From Paludibacteraceae bacterium (GTDB lineage: Bacteria > Bacteroidota > Bacteroidia > Bacteroidales > Paludibacteraceae), in contig JAGBVI010000072.1 in assembly GCA_017630395.1 (NCBI GenBank), forward strand, positions 1 through 49,105: DNA of 49,105 nucleotides. The letters run 5' to 3'. The notes below the pieces were generated by a model that saw nothing but the letters and a program-made list of their open reading frames with translations, made no database searches and was not told the origin of the DNA. This document shows positions 10,501-19,300 of the stretch, piece after piece (positions within the stretch are counted from its first letter, which is position 1; each line of letters opens with the position of its first letter). The position numbers and the translations under genes were made by a program.

Positions 10501-11147
10501 GGGATAGACTCCGAGCACTCCTCTAAGCGAGCTAAAAAATCTTCGCGCAAAGAGATGATGATTCTGAAATTATCATCACGGTCTAAATACGGACTTCTTA
10601 ATTGATGTTTATTTAAATACGTTTGGATTGATAAAGGAACTTTACCATCGCACAAGTCAGATAGTTGAATAAAAAAATCTTCTACCCATTCCTGATTTTT
10701 TGAAAGAGTGAACAATTCCTCAAACTAGTCTATGAGAATCATTGGTACGATTGGGTAGTTATTCGCATCCCAAAACGAATTGGCGTGAAAATACTCCCAC
10801 AAAGATGGGACGTGATCTACCACTTCGACCACCACTTCTCGCTCTGCCCCATTTCGAGCTAATTCTGCCTCTATTGCATCAATAATCTGTTTTGTGTAAT
10901 GAACATCACCTGCTTCATCCAAACGAATATATACAGGTAAAAAACCATTTTTCCGCGCCAAAGAAAAAATCCCGGCTCTCAAAATGGAAGTTTTTCCCAC
11001 ACCGGAAGGACCATAAACTACGGTCTGCGTATGAGAATATATATCTTCGGACAATTCATGAATCTCGTTTTCACGTCCATAGAACAATTCGGCATCCTTC
11101 TCTTCGTACGAAGACAAACCTAACCAACGAACTGAATTATTATCCAT
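7527..11147 (-). pseudogene. Membrane-anchored STAND NTPase with periplasmic repeat region, interrupted by an in-frame amber codon
   Basis: One reading frame runs 11147 to 7527 (about 1206 codons) but carries a single TAG at 10725-10727 (codon 141 from the ATG at 11147). Upstream of it: GREN box and Walker A GPSGVGKTS (residues about 46-54). At the break, MILID-stop-FEELF exactly replaces the canonical STAND Walker B MILIDQFEELF, so a CAG to TAG change explains it. Downstream, a winged-helix-like segment is followed by a charged coiled stretch, one membrane helix (ILMSLLVLFLCLLIAGTYWA, about residue 415) and a long region of YD/WG-like repeats (YDDKGRMISESFYNEKGEP type), ending in a MORN-like YEGYLLNGQPQGVGRFTW. 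Topology implied: cytosolic NTPase, periplasmic sensor. No other lesion is seen over 3.6 kb, so the event is recent, a sequence error, or read through. The downstream part could restart at TTG 10715 but would lack Walker A. Confidence 0.85.
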
Positions 11148-11159
11148 AATCTTCAAATT

Positions 11160-12452
11160 TTATACGGAAAGAGAACGTACTTCCCTAATTATTTTTTTGA
11201 TATTTGCTTCTCCCATCTCTTCCGAAAAATCCACAGTATGCAGATTATCAAAGAATCCTAAAATAGCATCATCCCAAAGATTAACATCATCCACACGAAT
11301 CGGGAAAATGAATCGGTTATTACCTCTCCATTCCACCTCTTCCTTTGCCCAAGTCCACTCACGTTTGTAGAAACGACGACCTCTATCCAAAACATTTTGA
11401 GAGAGAATAGGGACAAAAGCCCGGCACTCCTCGATATTTTTCTTTATTTTTTGAACATATTCATCACCTGGATCCAAAGAAACTTTATCAAACCAAACCC
11501 CCATTCCAAGTCGTCTGAACGTTTCGGCTACACGATTGGCAACATCATAATCCTCACTTGCGTAGGAGATAAAGACCTCCTTTTTCTCTTCACCCAAAGC
11601 AAATTGCTTATACCTATCCACCAACTCGTCCACAAAAGCATCTGCATCATCATGAATATTGGTGCGCATACGAGATAAAAAGCCTACCAACTCTGCATCC
11701 AACTTACTATCTGCAATCAATCCCATCTTTGAAGAGGGACGAGCCACCGACTTCATAGAATGCAAAAAGAAACGAAATAACCAATCGGGATAACTACAAC
11801 CTATAACCAACAAATATTTATCTCGCAAAAGATTAAACAACTTTTTAGGACGATAACTTTCCGACATCCAATCACTAATAAACTCCAATAGATTATCATC
11901 AGAAAGAACAAAAGAGTTGGGGCAAACATTTGCTTTTCCAAACATTTGATAACAAGTGGGCACTGACTCATCCTCTATATCCTGCTTGCAACTATTATGT
12001 TCATAATGCAAATTTTTCACCTTCCCATTACCCCACACTTCTTCCATAGCATGAAAAACTGCATTACCAAAAGAGGTTGTCAAAACCAACTTAAATTTAT
12101 CAATAGATAAAAACTTCTTTAAGGTTTCAGAAATTTTCAGTTCGCCGGACTCTATTCTTTTTAAAATTTGAGTAGTTTCATAATATGGGTCAGAATCAAT
12201 AGCATCCCAATAGGGTTCAAAAAACTTACTGGCCAACTGCGTTGCATCCAATCCATCTTCATAATCCACACCAACACTTTTAGCCAATTCCATAGCGATG
12301 TACTTCTTCAATGGAATCTCTTCACCTGCAACATTTACAGTAAAGAATTTATCACCAACGATAGGAATCACATTGCCCTTTTGAATTTCAGTCAACAATA
12401 ACGTCCACCCTCGTTCATTTAATTTCGTTGTCTTCTGTATAAATAACTTCAT
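11160..12452 (-). CDS. SIR2-like/TIR fusion protein
   Basis: 430 aa, no signal or membrane segment. Residues about 15-280 resemble the SIR2_2-type Rossmann domain used in bacterial immunity: GNVIPIVGDKFFTV near the start in place of the usual GAG loop, and the closing LLVIGCSYPDWLFRFFLHSM typical of these domains. Residues about 288-430 are a TIR domain: KKEVFISYASEDYDVANRV, then WFDKVSLDPGDEY and AFVPILSQNVL, with a following acidic EW-WAKEEVEW stretch that could supply the catalytic glutamate. In known systems (Thoeris, DSR) SIR2 and TIR domains cleave NAD or make NAD-derived signals; here that is an inference and one of the two may only bind. First gene of the six-gene operon; the STAND gene follows 12 bases after its stop. 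Confidence 0.85.
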   Translation of the reverse strand: MKLFIQKTTKLNERGWTLLLTEIQKGNVIPIVGDKFFTVNVAGEEIPLKKYIAMELAKSVGVDYEDGLDATQLASKFFEPYWDAIDSDPYYETTQILKRIESGELKISETLKKFLSIDKFKLVLTTSFGNAVFHAMEEVWGNGKVKNLHYEHNSCKQDIEDESVPTCYQMFGKANVCPNSFVLSDDNLLEFISDWMSESYRPKKLFNLLRDKYLLVIGCSYPDWLFRFFLHSMKSVARPSSKMGLIADSKLDAELVGFLSRMRTNIHDDADAFVDELVDRYKQFALGEEKKEVFISYASEDYDVANRVAETFRRLGMGVWFDKVSLDPGDEYVQKIKKNIEECRAFVPILSQNVLDRGRRFYKREWTWAKEEVEWRGNNRFIFPIRVDDVNLWDDAILGFFDNLHTVDFSEEMGEANIKKIIREVRSLSV

Positions 12453-12510
12453 ACTCTTCTGAATTACCCTATCTTACGATAGATTTGACTTTTATCTACC
12501 TAAATATTTA

Positions 12511-12540
12511 CAAATATAAATATTCCAAAATAAAAACAAA
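12511..12540 (-). promoter_or_regulatory. Promoter of the SIR2-TIR/STAND operon
   Basis: Minus-strand TTTG (12537-12540), 18 bases, TATATTTG (12511-12518): a close match to the Bacteroides -33/-7 consensus, giving a 5' leader of about 50 bases before the ATG at 12452. The left end of MITE-like copy 1 lies about 20 bases upstream of the -33 box. Confidence 0.65.
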
Positions 12541-12562
12541 AATATCTTTTAGAGTTTTTTAA

Positions 12563-12952
12563 GAAGCAGTTTAAATTTTATTAAAAAAATACTTTAAAGT
12601 TTCACTCTCTTATTTTCGGCATCTTTGAGATTCTTTTAGGTGGGTTTTATAAATTCATTTCGAGGAGTTTTTGAATTAATTTCGAGTAAATTGCTGTACG
12701 AAAGAAGGAAGCAGTGCAAGCACAGTGACCGACTGACAAGCAACAATTTGCCAAAATAAATCAAAAAGTACCGAAAAGTTTATCAATCTTCGATTTACAC
12801 TTTTTAAATTTTAACCGATGAATTTATATAACTCACCTTAAACCTATTATTATTCCTTCTTGATAATAGTCCACTATTAAGGGCAAAAAAACAATATAAA
12901 TAATCTTAAAAATCTCTCTCAAATAGGCTCGAAATAAATTTTAAACAACTTC
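12563..12952. repeat. MITE-like repeat element, copy 1 (carrying a nested element)
   Basis: Begins GAAGCAGTTTAAATTTTATT and ends with the near inverse complement AATAAATTTTAAACAACTTC. The direct trinucleotide TAA flanks it on both sides (12560-12562 and 12953-12955). Its core TTTCACTCTCTTATTTTCGG, CATCTTTGAGATTC, GATAATAGTCCACTATT and AATCTCTCTCAAAT is shared with copies at 16177 and 48944. Without the 199-bp nested insert and its 3-bp target duplication the length is 188 bp, matching copy 2 (189 bp). No coding capacity. Confidence 0.8.
12639..12837. repeat. Second inverted-repeat element nested inside MITE copy 1
   Basis: 199 bp with ends GGTGGGTTTTATAAATTCAT and, read inverted from the other end, GGTGAGTTATATAAATTCAT (18 of 20 match). 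It is bordered by TTA on both sides (12636-12638, 12838-12840). It is absent from the same position of copy 2 and copy 3, where the core reads straight through (GATTCTTTTTAACCTATTT). No other copy in the window and no open frame, so presumably non-autonomous. Confidence 0.75.
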
Positions 12953-13049
12953 TAAGAAAATCTCAAAAGGTAGATTCTATTAATTCAAATTATCTGTACT
13001 TTAAATATACTTCAAGTAGAAATCAAAAGAGTAGTAAAAGTTTAGTTGA

Positions 13050-13634
13050 TTAGTTTTCCGACGCACTAATCTCTACAAGTTTTCTCCATCGCAAATAACC
13101 CACTATCGCCAAAATCGTATAAAGCGAATAGAGTCCTGCTGTAATAGGGATTCCCTTATAGATGTAAAGTCCAACCGTTGTTGCATCCACCACTAACCAA
13201 ACCAACCACTGCTCCACATACTTTTTAGACAACATCCAATAGGCTAATATACATAATGCCGTTGTGAAACTATCCATCACAGGAACAGTACTGTCCGTAA
13301 ATTTAACCAAGAAGAAATAAATGGCAACGTGCAAGAATGCATAGGTAAGAAATAAAATAGGAATTTCTTTTAAAGGGGTATATTGAATAGCACCTTTCGA
13401 CTCATTTTTAGGGGCATTATTCCAAACAATCCACCCATATATCCCAGCCAGTACATAATATAATTGCATGCAGAAATCGGCATATAATCCTGAGGTAAAA
13501 TAGAGGTAACCATGCACCATTGGCATAATCAATCCAACAATCCAAAGGTAAATATTAGCCTTATACTCTAAATAGAGATAGATTAGTCCTAAGACCACTC
13601 CAATTATTTGTAATAACAACTTCAATTCCATCAT
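13050..13634 (-). CDS. pnuT: PnuC-family transporter, probable thiamine transporter PnuT
   Basis: About 194 aa from the ATG at 13634 (the frame can be extended eight codons or so upstream to a TTG, which is less likely). Seven or so hydrophobic helices and the PnuC-family signature region (LEYKANIYLWIVGLIMPMVHGYLYF, YYVLAGIYGWIVW, WLVWLVVDATTVGLYIYKG) mark a facilitative vitamin transporter of the inner membrane. Classical PnuC takes nicotinamide riboside. Here the gene follows 37 bases after a TonB receptor whose leader holds a TPP riboswitch, so thiamine (or a thiamine precursor) is the expected substrate, the arrangement named PnuT in Bacteroidetes. No thiamine pyrophosphokinase follows; the next feature is a MITE copy. 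Confidence 0.82.
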   Translation of the reverse strand: MMELKLLLQIIGVVLGLIYLYLEYKANIYLWIVGLIMPMVHGYLYFTSGLYADFCMQLYYVLAGIYGWIVWNNAPKNESKGAIQYTPLKEIPILFLTYAFLHVAIYFFLVKFTDSTVPVMDSFTTALCILAYWMLSKKYVEQWLVWLVVDATTVGLYIYKGIPITAGLYSLYTILAIVGYLRWRKLVEISASEN

Positions 13635-13671
13635 CAAAATTTTAAATGGGTTCAATACATATAGAACTTAC

Positions 13672-15876
13672 CTAAAATTCATACCTGACATTAGCAAGTA
13701 CATTAAACGTAGCTTGAGGGAAATAAAATACCTCATTCACCCTTTTTCCTCCATAAATTCCTGAGTAGCCATAAGCATTGCTGCAATACTTCGCATTAAA
13801 CAAATTGTTAAAGGACAATCCAAAACGTAATCCCTGAATCTTGTTTGTTTTCAACAAATATCCAAGTTTCAAATCAGTAACGCTATAAGCATCCAACTTC
13901 ATATCCTCTTGTTCTGAATTGGTAATGTATTGTTCCGAAACAAATTTAGAGATCAACTGAGCTTCAAAACCTTTCACGTCGAACTTCAGAAACCAACCTG
14001 CCACCACGCTCGGAGAGTAGGAAATCGTTGTGGTTCCTAAATGAAGAGTGTCTAAACTCCATGTATCATCATTATAAACATACTCATCATAGTTTTTAAT
14101 TCTATTCTGACTAAGAGTTACATTACCTCCAAACGAAAACCAATCCAAAGGCTTAACAGCTATATCCAATTCGACTCCTCTTCGATAGCTATCTTTGACA
14201 TTTTCATACAATGCATCGTAGGTATCCATATTTTGTTGACCTGTCAGTACCAACTGATTATCATAATCCATATAATAGAGATTCAAGCCAAAATTCACAT
14301 ACTTATGTTGCAATTTATATCCAATCTCATAATCAAACATTTTTTCTGGTAGCGGATAAAGAGGTTTCCCGTCTGGATCTTTTCTCGCATTCACAAAATC
14401 ATCGCGAGTAGGTTCTCTTTGAGCCACGGCAAAAGAAGCAAAAATAGAATTGTATTTGGCAAAAGTATAATTCACCCCGGCTTTAGGATTAAAGAAATGG
14501 TACTTCTTATCCACATCTACCTTAAGCATATCATTGGTGGCATAATTAAAGGAAGAGAAAGTTCCTCCAATAACATGATGAATATATCTGTACTGCATAT
14601 CACAATAGAGGTCAAACCCATTGAAAAGATTAAACGTTGCTTTAGCAAAAAAATTCATATCTGTTTTATCTCCTGCATTGCGATAATATTCATGCGGCAA
14701 AGAGAAGTTATTGGGAACAAAAACACTGAGCACCTCTCCAAAATGTTCTCCGGTATAATGATTTGCCGCCAATCCTAATGCTAAATTGGTTCGAGTTGAT
14801 TCATACTTAACAGACCCCACACCTCCGAAAAAGTGATTATACATTGATTTTTTTCTCGTGAGATTGGAACTCTCCTTATCACCTACTATTGGCAAGGTAT
14901 AACAAACCAAATCAGCGTCATTCTTATATTGGTCGTAATAGCCATTTCCGTAAGTATAGTGCCCAACAAGGTTCATGTTCCAACGACTATTAAAAACATG
15001 ATTTAAAATCAACTGATTATTCCACTGAAAATAATTGTCAACTTGATTGTCATAAAAAGCGATTACCTTCCCGTCTGCATCCTTTATTTCTCCACATGGG
15101 TTATATCGTCTGTTTTCCTCCATTTGGTTTTTCGTGAGTCCGTCCCATGCATTATAGGTTTCCTCTTTTCCTCCAAATGTCAGATACTTTAAAGTGGTCT
15201 TACCCTTGTAATAAGCTGCTTGAGCAAGGAAAGATTTCATATCGGAAGAGGCCCTTTCTATGTAACCATCTGAGTAGATATGAGAGAGTCTGGCACTGAG
15301 AATCCAATGTTCACCTAAAAGTCCGGAATGAATACCTATCGACTCTTTATTCGTATTAAACATTCCATACAAAAGAGATACTTCGCCACCAAAATCTTTT
15401 TTCAACGTCTCTGTAGTCATATTGATAGAGCCTCCAAAAGCACCGGCACCATTAGTTGAAGAACCAGCCCCACGTTGTATCTGCATCGAATTAACAGCAG
15501 AAGCCAAATCAGGCGTATCCACCCAATACATTTTATGTGACTCTGCATCATTCATCGGGACACCATTCGTTGTAACATTAATACGAGAGGCATCAACTCC
15601 CCTGATACGAATGTCGGTGTATCCCACACCATTTCCGGCATCAGAAGTAACCACAACAGAGGGGGTATTCTGAATCAAATAAGGGATGTCCTGACCATAG
15701 TTATTGGACTGTATCTCCTTTTGCTCAATATTGCTATGTGAAATTGGAGTTTTCTCCGAAACCCGTATAGCCGATACCACCACCTCTTCCAAATTCGTAT
15801 AAGAACTGATAGAGTCATCTACTGCCCATAAGTAAAAAGGGAATAACAAGAATGTCAAAAAATAAATCTTTTTCAT
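13672..15876 (-). CDS. TonB-dependent outer-membrane receptor, thiamine-regulated
   Basis: About 734 aa from the ATG at 15876; the longer frame to 15900 would use a GTG within the leader. A signal peptide (MKKIYFLTFLLFPFYLWA) is followed directly by a plug domain (SSYTNLEEVVVSAIRVSEKT TonB-box area, then QDIPYLIQNTPSVVVTSDAG, IRIRGVDASRINVTTNGVPM, GSINMTTETLK) and a 22-strand-type barrel ending in FNVLANVRYEF with the terminal aromatic. No carboxypeptidase-like N-terminal domain, so it is not SusC-type. It imports a scarce ligand across the outer membrane using TonB energy. The TPP riboswitch upstream and PnuT downstream make thiamine or a derivative the likely cargo. Confidence 0.9.
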   Translation of the reverse strand: MKKIYFLTFLLFPFYLWAVDDSISSYTNLEEVVVSAIRVSEKTPISHSNIEQKEIQSNNYGQDIPYLIQNTPSVVVTSDAGNGVGYTDIRIRGVDASRINVTTNGVPMNDAESHKMYWVDTPDLASAVNSMQIQRGAGSSTNGAGAFGGSINMTTETLKKDFGGEVSLLYGMFNTNKESIGIHSGLLGEHWILSARLSHIYSDGYIERASSDMKSFLAQAAYYKGKTTLKYLTFGGKEETYNAWDGLTKNQMEENRRYNPCGEIKDADGKVIAFYDNQVDNYFQWNNQLILNHVFNSRWNMNLVGHYTYGNGYYDQYKNDADLVCYTLPIVGDKESSNLTRKKSMYNHFFGGVGSVKYESTRTNLALGLAANHYTGEHFGEVLSVFVPNNFSLPHEYYRNAGDKTDMNFFAKATFNLFNGFDLYCDMQYRYIHHVIGGTFSSFNYATNDMLKVDVDKKYHFFNPKAGVNYTFAKYNSIFASFAVAQREPTRDDFVNARKDPDGKPLYPLPEKMFDYEIGYKLQHKYVNFGLNLYYMDYDNQLVLTGQQNMDTYDALYENVKDSYRRGVELDIAVKPLDWFSFGGNVTLSQNRIKNYDEYVYNDDTWSLDTLHLGTTTISYSPSVVAGWFLKFDVKGFEAQLISKFVSEQYITNSEQEDMKLDAYSVTDLKLGYLLKTNKIQGLRFGLSFNNLFNAKYCSNAYGYSGIYGGKRVNEVFYFPQATFNVLANVRYEF

Positions 15877-15929
15877 CGCACATAATTTCAGGGAGTGCAC
15901 TACAAAATGACATTCTATCCTTGCGAAAA

Positions 15930-16010
15930 ATTTCCTACGCCGGCATTATCCGTACAGGTTCAAGGGTATAATCTCAGCCCATTCAGTAAGGCACCCCACT
16001 ATTTCGGTGC
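15930..16010 (-). promoter_or_regulatory. TPP (THI-box) riboswitch
   Basis: On the minus strand the sequence reads GGGGTGCC...GGGCTGAGATTATACCC, TTGAACCTGTACGGATAATG, CCGGCGTAGG. The CTGAGA pyrimidine-sensor bulge, the ACCCTTGAACCTG block and GGATAATGCCGGCG are the hallmark conserved positions of the thiamine pyrophosphate riboswitch. It ends about 55 bases before the TonB receptor start and should turn the receptor and PnuT off when TPP is plentiful. Confidence 0.95.
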
Positions 16011-16121
16011 AAAGATAATGGATTCAAAGAGAATATAACAACAGTTTGTCATTTTTTTTGCCCATTATAAAGAGATTGATAAAAAAGAGAAAAGTTGAAG
16101 AATTGAATCATCAAAAAAGCA

Positions 16122-16161
16122 AAAACGTGTTGGATAGACCGTTATATCCAACACGTTTTAT
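16122..16161 (-). terminator. Strong hairpin terminator, likely bidirectional
   Basis: AAACGTGTTGGATA and TATCCAACACGTTT form a stem of about 14 bp around a short loop, with A/T runs on both sides (TTTTTGC on the minus strand). It lies downstream of the 1500-aa protein gene and upstream of the TPP riboswitch, so it separates the two minus-strand units. Confidence 0.75.
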
Positions 16162-16176
16162 AGATAATTATTGTAA

Positions 16177-16365
16177 GAAGCCGTTTAAATTTTATTAAAA
16201 AAAATTTAGAGTTTCACTCTCTTATTTTCGGCATCTTTGAGATTCTTTTTAACCTATTTTTATTCTCCTTTTTTGATAATAGTCCACTATTTCCTGCAAA
16301 AGAAGAGTAAAAATAGATTTAAAAATCTCTCTCAAATATGCTCGAAATAAAATTTAAACAACTTC
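16177..16365. repeat. MITE-like repeat element, copy 2 (reference copy)
   Basis: 189 bp. Ends GAAGCCGTTTAAATTTTATT and, inverted, GAAGTTGTTTAAATTTTATT (18 of 20 match), bordered by TAA on both sides (16174-16176 and 16366-16368). Its core is nearly identical to copy 3 at 48944 and matches copy 1 outside the nested insert. It sits in the gap between the terminator and the end of the 1500-aa gene. Confidence 0.8.
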
Positions 16366-16391
16366 TAAATATACTTAGCTAAACTTTTTAA

Positions 16392-19300
16392 CTACTTAAA
16401 AGTAATCTTATAAGTATTGAAGTTTGATGCGTTCTTATCGAAATTTCCTGCCCAAACTACAATCGTCAAAACTCCTGTGGTTTTATCATAATCAGCACAA
16501 TACTGAGCTAATGGACTCACCTGAATCGCCACATCTGATGCAGCATAATCACCATTGATAGTTGAATTAAATTGAAGTTTATCGAAAGAACTATCCACGC
16601 CATTGATAGCAAACGAAGTTACGTATGCCTCAAACACAAACGAAGAAGAGAACTTGATTACGTATTTATGTGTATTGGCAGGATCTTTCTTGATATTACC
16701 TCCATTAACGGTAAGAATTAATGAATTAGCCTCTGCATCAAACTTCTCTGTAACAGTTGCCAACTCATCTGCCTCATATCTGATTTTCAAGTCGGAAAGA
16801 GAACCTTCAAGATAATATTCATATACATCCTTGGCAAATCCTTCCATTTGAACACCATTCACCGTAACATTCACAAGTTGAGAACCATAATAGGTTGGGT
16901 CTGCAAATGAGATGGTATAAACATGATAGTTGGAAGAATTTGTTTCATAATCACCACCCTCTACGCGGAGTGTCAATACGAAATTTTTATCATCGTAGGA
17001 TGTTTTTACCGTAGCTGCACTATCAGCAATATAGCCAACGATACCGTCACTATAGAATTCGGTAGAGATATATTGGAAATTATCTTTATCAAATCCCTCA
17101 ATAGTTGTTCCATTGACTTTTAAATCAACTAATTTAGAAGATAGAGGCTGACCAAATTGTAACTTATAAGTTTTAAAATTATCGTCATAAGTTGCAATAT
17201 CACTTCCCTTAACAACAATTGACAACACATTGGTTTCCGGATCGAAAGATTTTTCGACAGTGGTACCACTCACACCCTGACAAATAATCTTGGCATTTTC
17301 ATACACTACAGAAGCCAAAGAATAATCATACTTATCAGCAGAGAAACCTGGAACACTAGCAGCATTGACCTTCAACAACGTGAGAGTAGCAGGAGCATAG
17401 AACTGAATCTTATAGGTATGAGTATTAGACGGATTGGTTTCAATATCATTTCCGGAAACAACCAATGTCAAAAGATTTGCTTGATCATCAAACGATTTTC
17501 TAACACGTGCCTCTGCGTCAACCGTATAATCTATCTTCTTCTCAAAATCCTCGTATGCGCCACGCACCAAATAACTATACTTGGTCTTTGCAAAATCCTC
17601 CAACAACACTCCATCAATGGTAAATGAAGTAAGGAAAGAGCCGTATGAAGCATGGAATTGCAAAGTATAGGTATGCTTATTATTTGGATAGAGATCCAAA
17701 TCTGTTCCGGTTACCACAATTGTCAAGATAGAGGTTTCCGAGTCGTAGTTAGAAGTAACTACAGCCCCCTCAGTAGCAACGTATGCAACTTTATCACTTT
17801 CGTATGAGTAAGCAGACAAATCGTAATTGTACTTATCTGAGCGGAAAGTTGGCACAGTAGCACCTCCAAAAGTCAATTCCGTAAGAAGTGTTTTAGCACA
17901 GAATTGAATTGTATAAGTGTGGGTATTTTCGTTATTAGATGCATAGTCACCACCTTTTACCTTAATAAACAAACGATTGGTAACCGGATCAAAAGTATGA
18001 GAAGCAGTTGCTTCATCATCAGCCTCATAAGAAACTTTACCCTCTTCATATATTTCTTCCACCTTGTAATCATACTTATCAGCAGCAAAATCAGACAAAG
18101 CAACTTTGTTTAGCGACAAAGACTTCAACTGAGAGCCATATGCTTCGTGGAAAACAATGGTGTAGGAATGAGTATTTTCCGGATTCACTGCTATATCCGC
18201 AGCCTTTACAACAATCGTATAGGTTTGAGTTGCCTCGTCGTATTTTTTCTCAACTGTTGCCTCGGCACTTGTTTGGAAATCTATTTTTGTTACACCATCA
18301 GTATAAACATCCGGAACCGAGTAGGAATATTTTGTAGAAGAAAATCCGGAAAGAGTTGTTCCATTCAACTTAAGATCGGTAAGGAATGATTCGTATGGAG
18401 ATACATACTGAATTTTATACTCATGGAAATTAGTACTGTTATCTGCAATATCTCCACCTTTAACCGTAATTGTCAGCAAATAGGAGGAGTTATCAAAAGA
18501 TAATTCGTAGGTTGCATCTGCATCAGCAACTATAGTGAGTTTTGATTCATCGTAAGTTGTTGAAACAGCATATTCATATCTATTTGAGGAGAATCCTGAG
18601 ATCTTTTTTCCATCTATTGCAAGCGATTGCAACTGAGAGCCATACGAAGCATGGAATTTTATTTTGTAGGTATGAGTATTAGAACTATTGGTAGCATAAT
18701 CGCCACCTTTAACCACTAATACATAAGTTAAACTTGCAGCATCAAATTTTGTTTCAACCTTAGCCTCTGAACTTTGTTCGTACGTAACACTTGTCTCACC
18801 TGCCGTATAAACCTTTGCAGAGCTATAGGTATAAGTAGTTGAAGAAAAATCAGCAACAGAAACTCCATCAACTTTCAATGAAGTTAAATAGGATTCGTAT
18901 GGAGCATGGAATTGAATCTTATAGGTATGAATATTCGACTCATTATCTGCAAAATCAGCCCCTTTAACTACCAACGTATAAATATAAGTTTTCTCATCAA
19001 AAGAGGTTGAAACAGTTGCCTCTTTACTTTGCTCATAAGCAACTTTTGTAGTTCCATCTTTATATACCTTAGACGAAACGTATGAATAGGTTGATGAAGA
19101 GAAGTCTGCAACCGAAACTCCGTCAATTTTCAAGCTCGTCAAATAAGAGTCATACGAAGCATGGAATTGAATCGAGTAGGTATGAATATTCTCCTTATTA
19201 TCTGCATAATCTACACCCTTAACAACCAACTTATAAATCAAAGTTGCAGCATCAAAAGAGACCTCTACTGTAGCTTTTTCACTTTGTGTATAGGTGACTT

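Noticed and set aside
7527-10715. A separate 1062-aa gene starting at TTG 10715
   Set aside because: It begins inside the STAND Walker B motif right after an in-frame TAG; joined with the 10725-11147 part it makes one normal STAND protein.
15876-15900. Longer TonB receptor start at 15900
   Set aside because: It is a GTG followed by residues before the signal peptide; the ATG at 15876 gives a normal signal peptide start.
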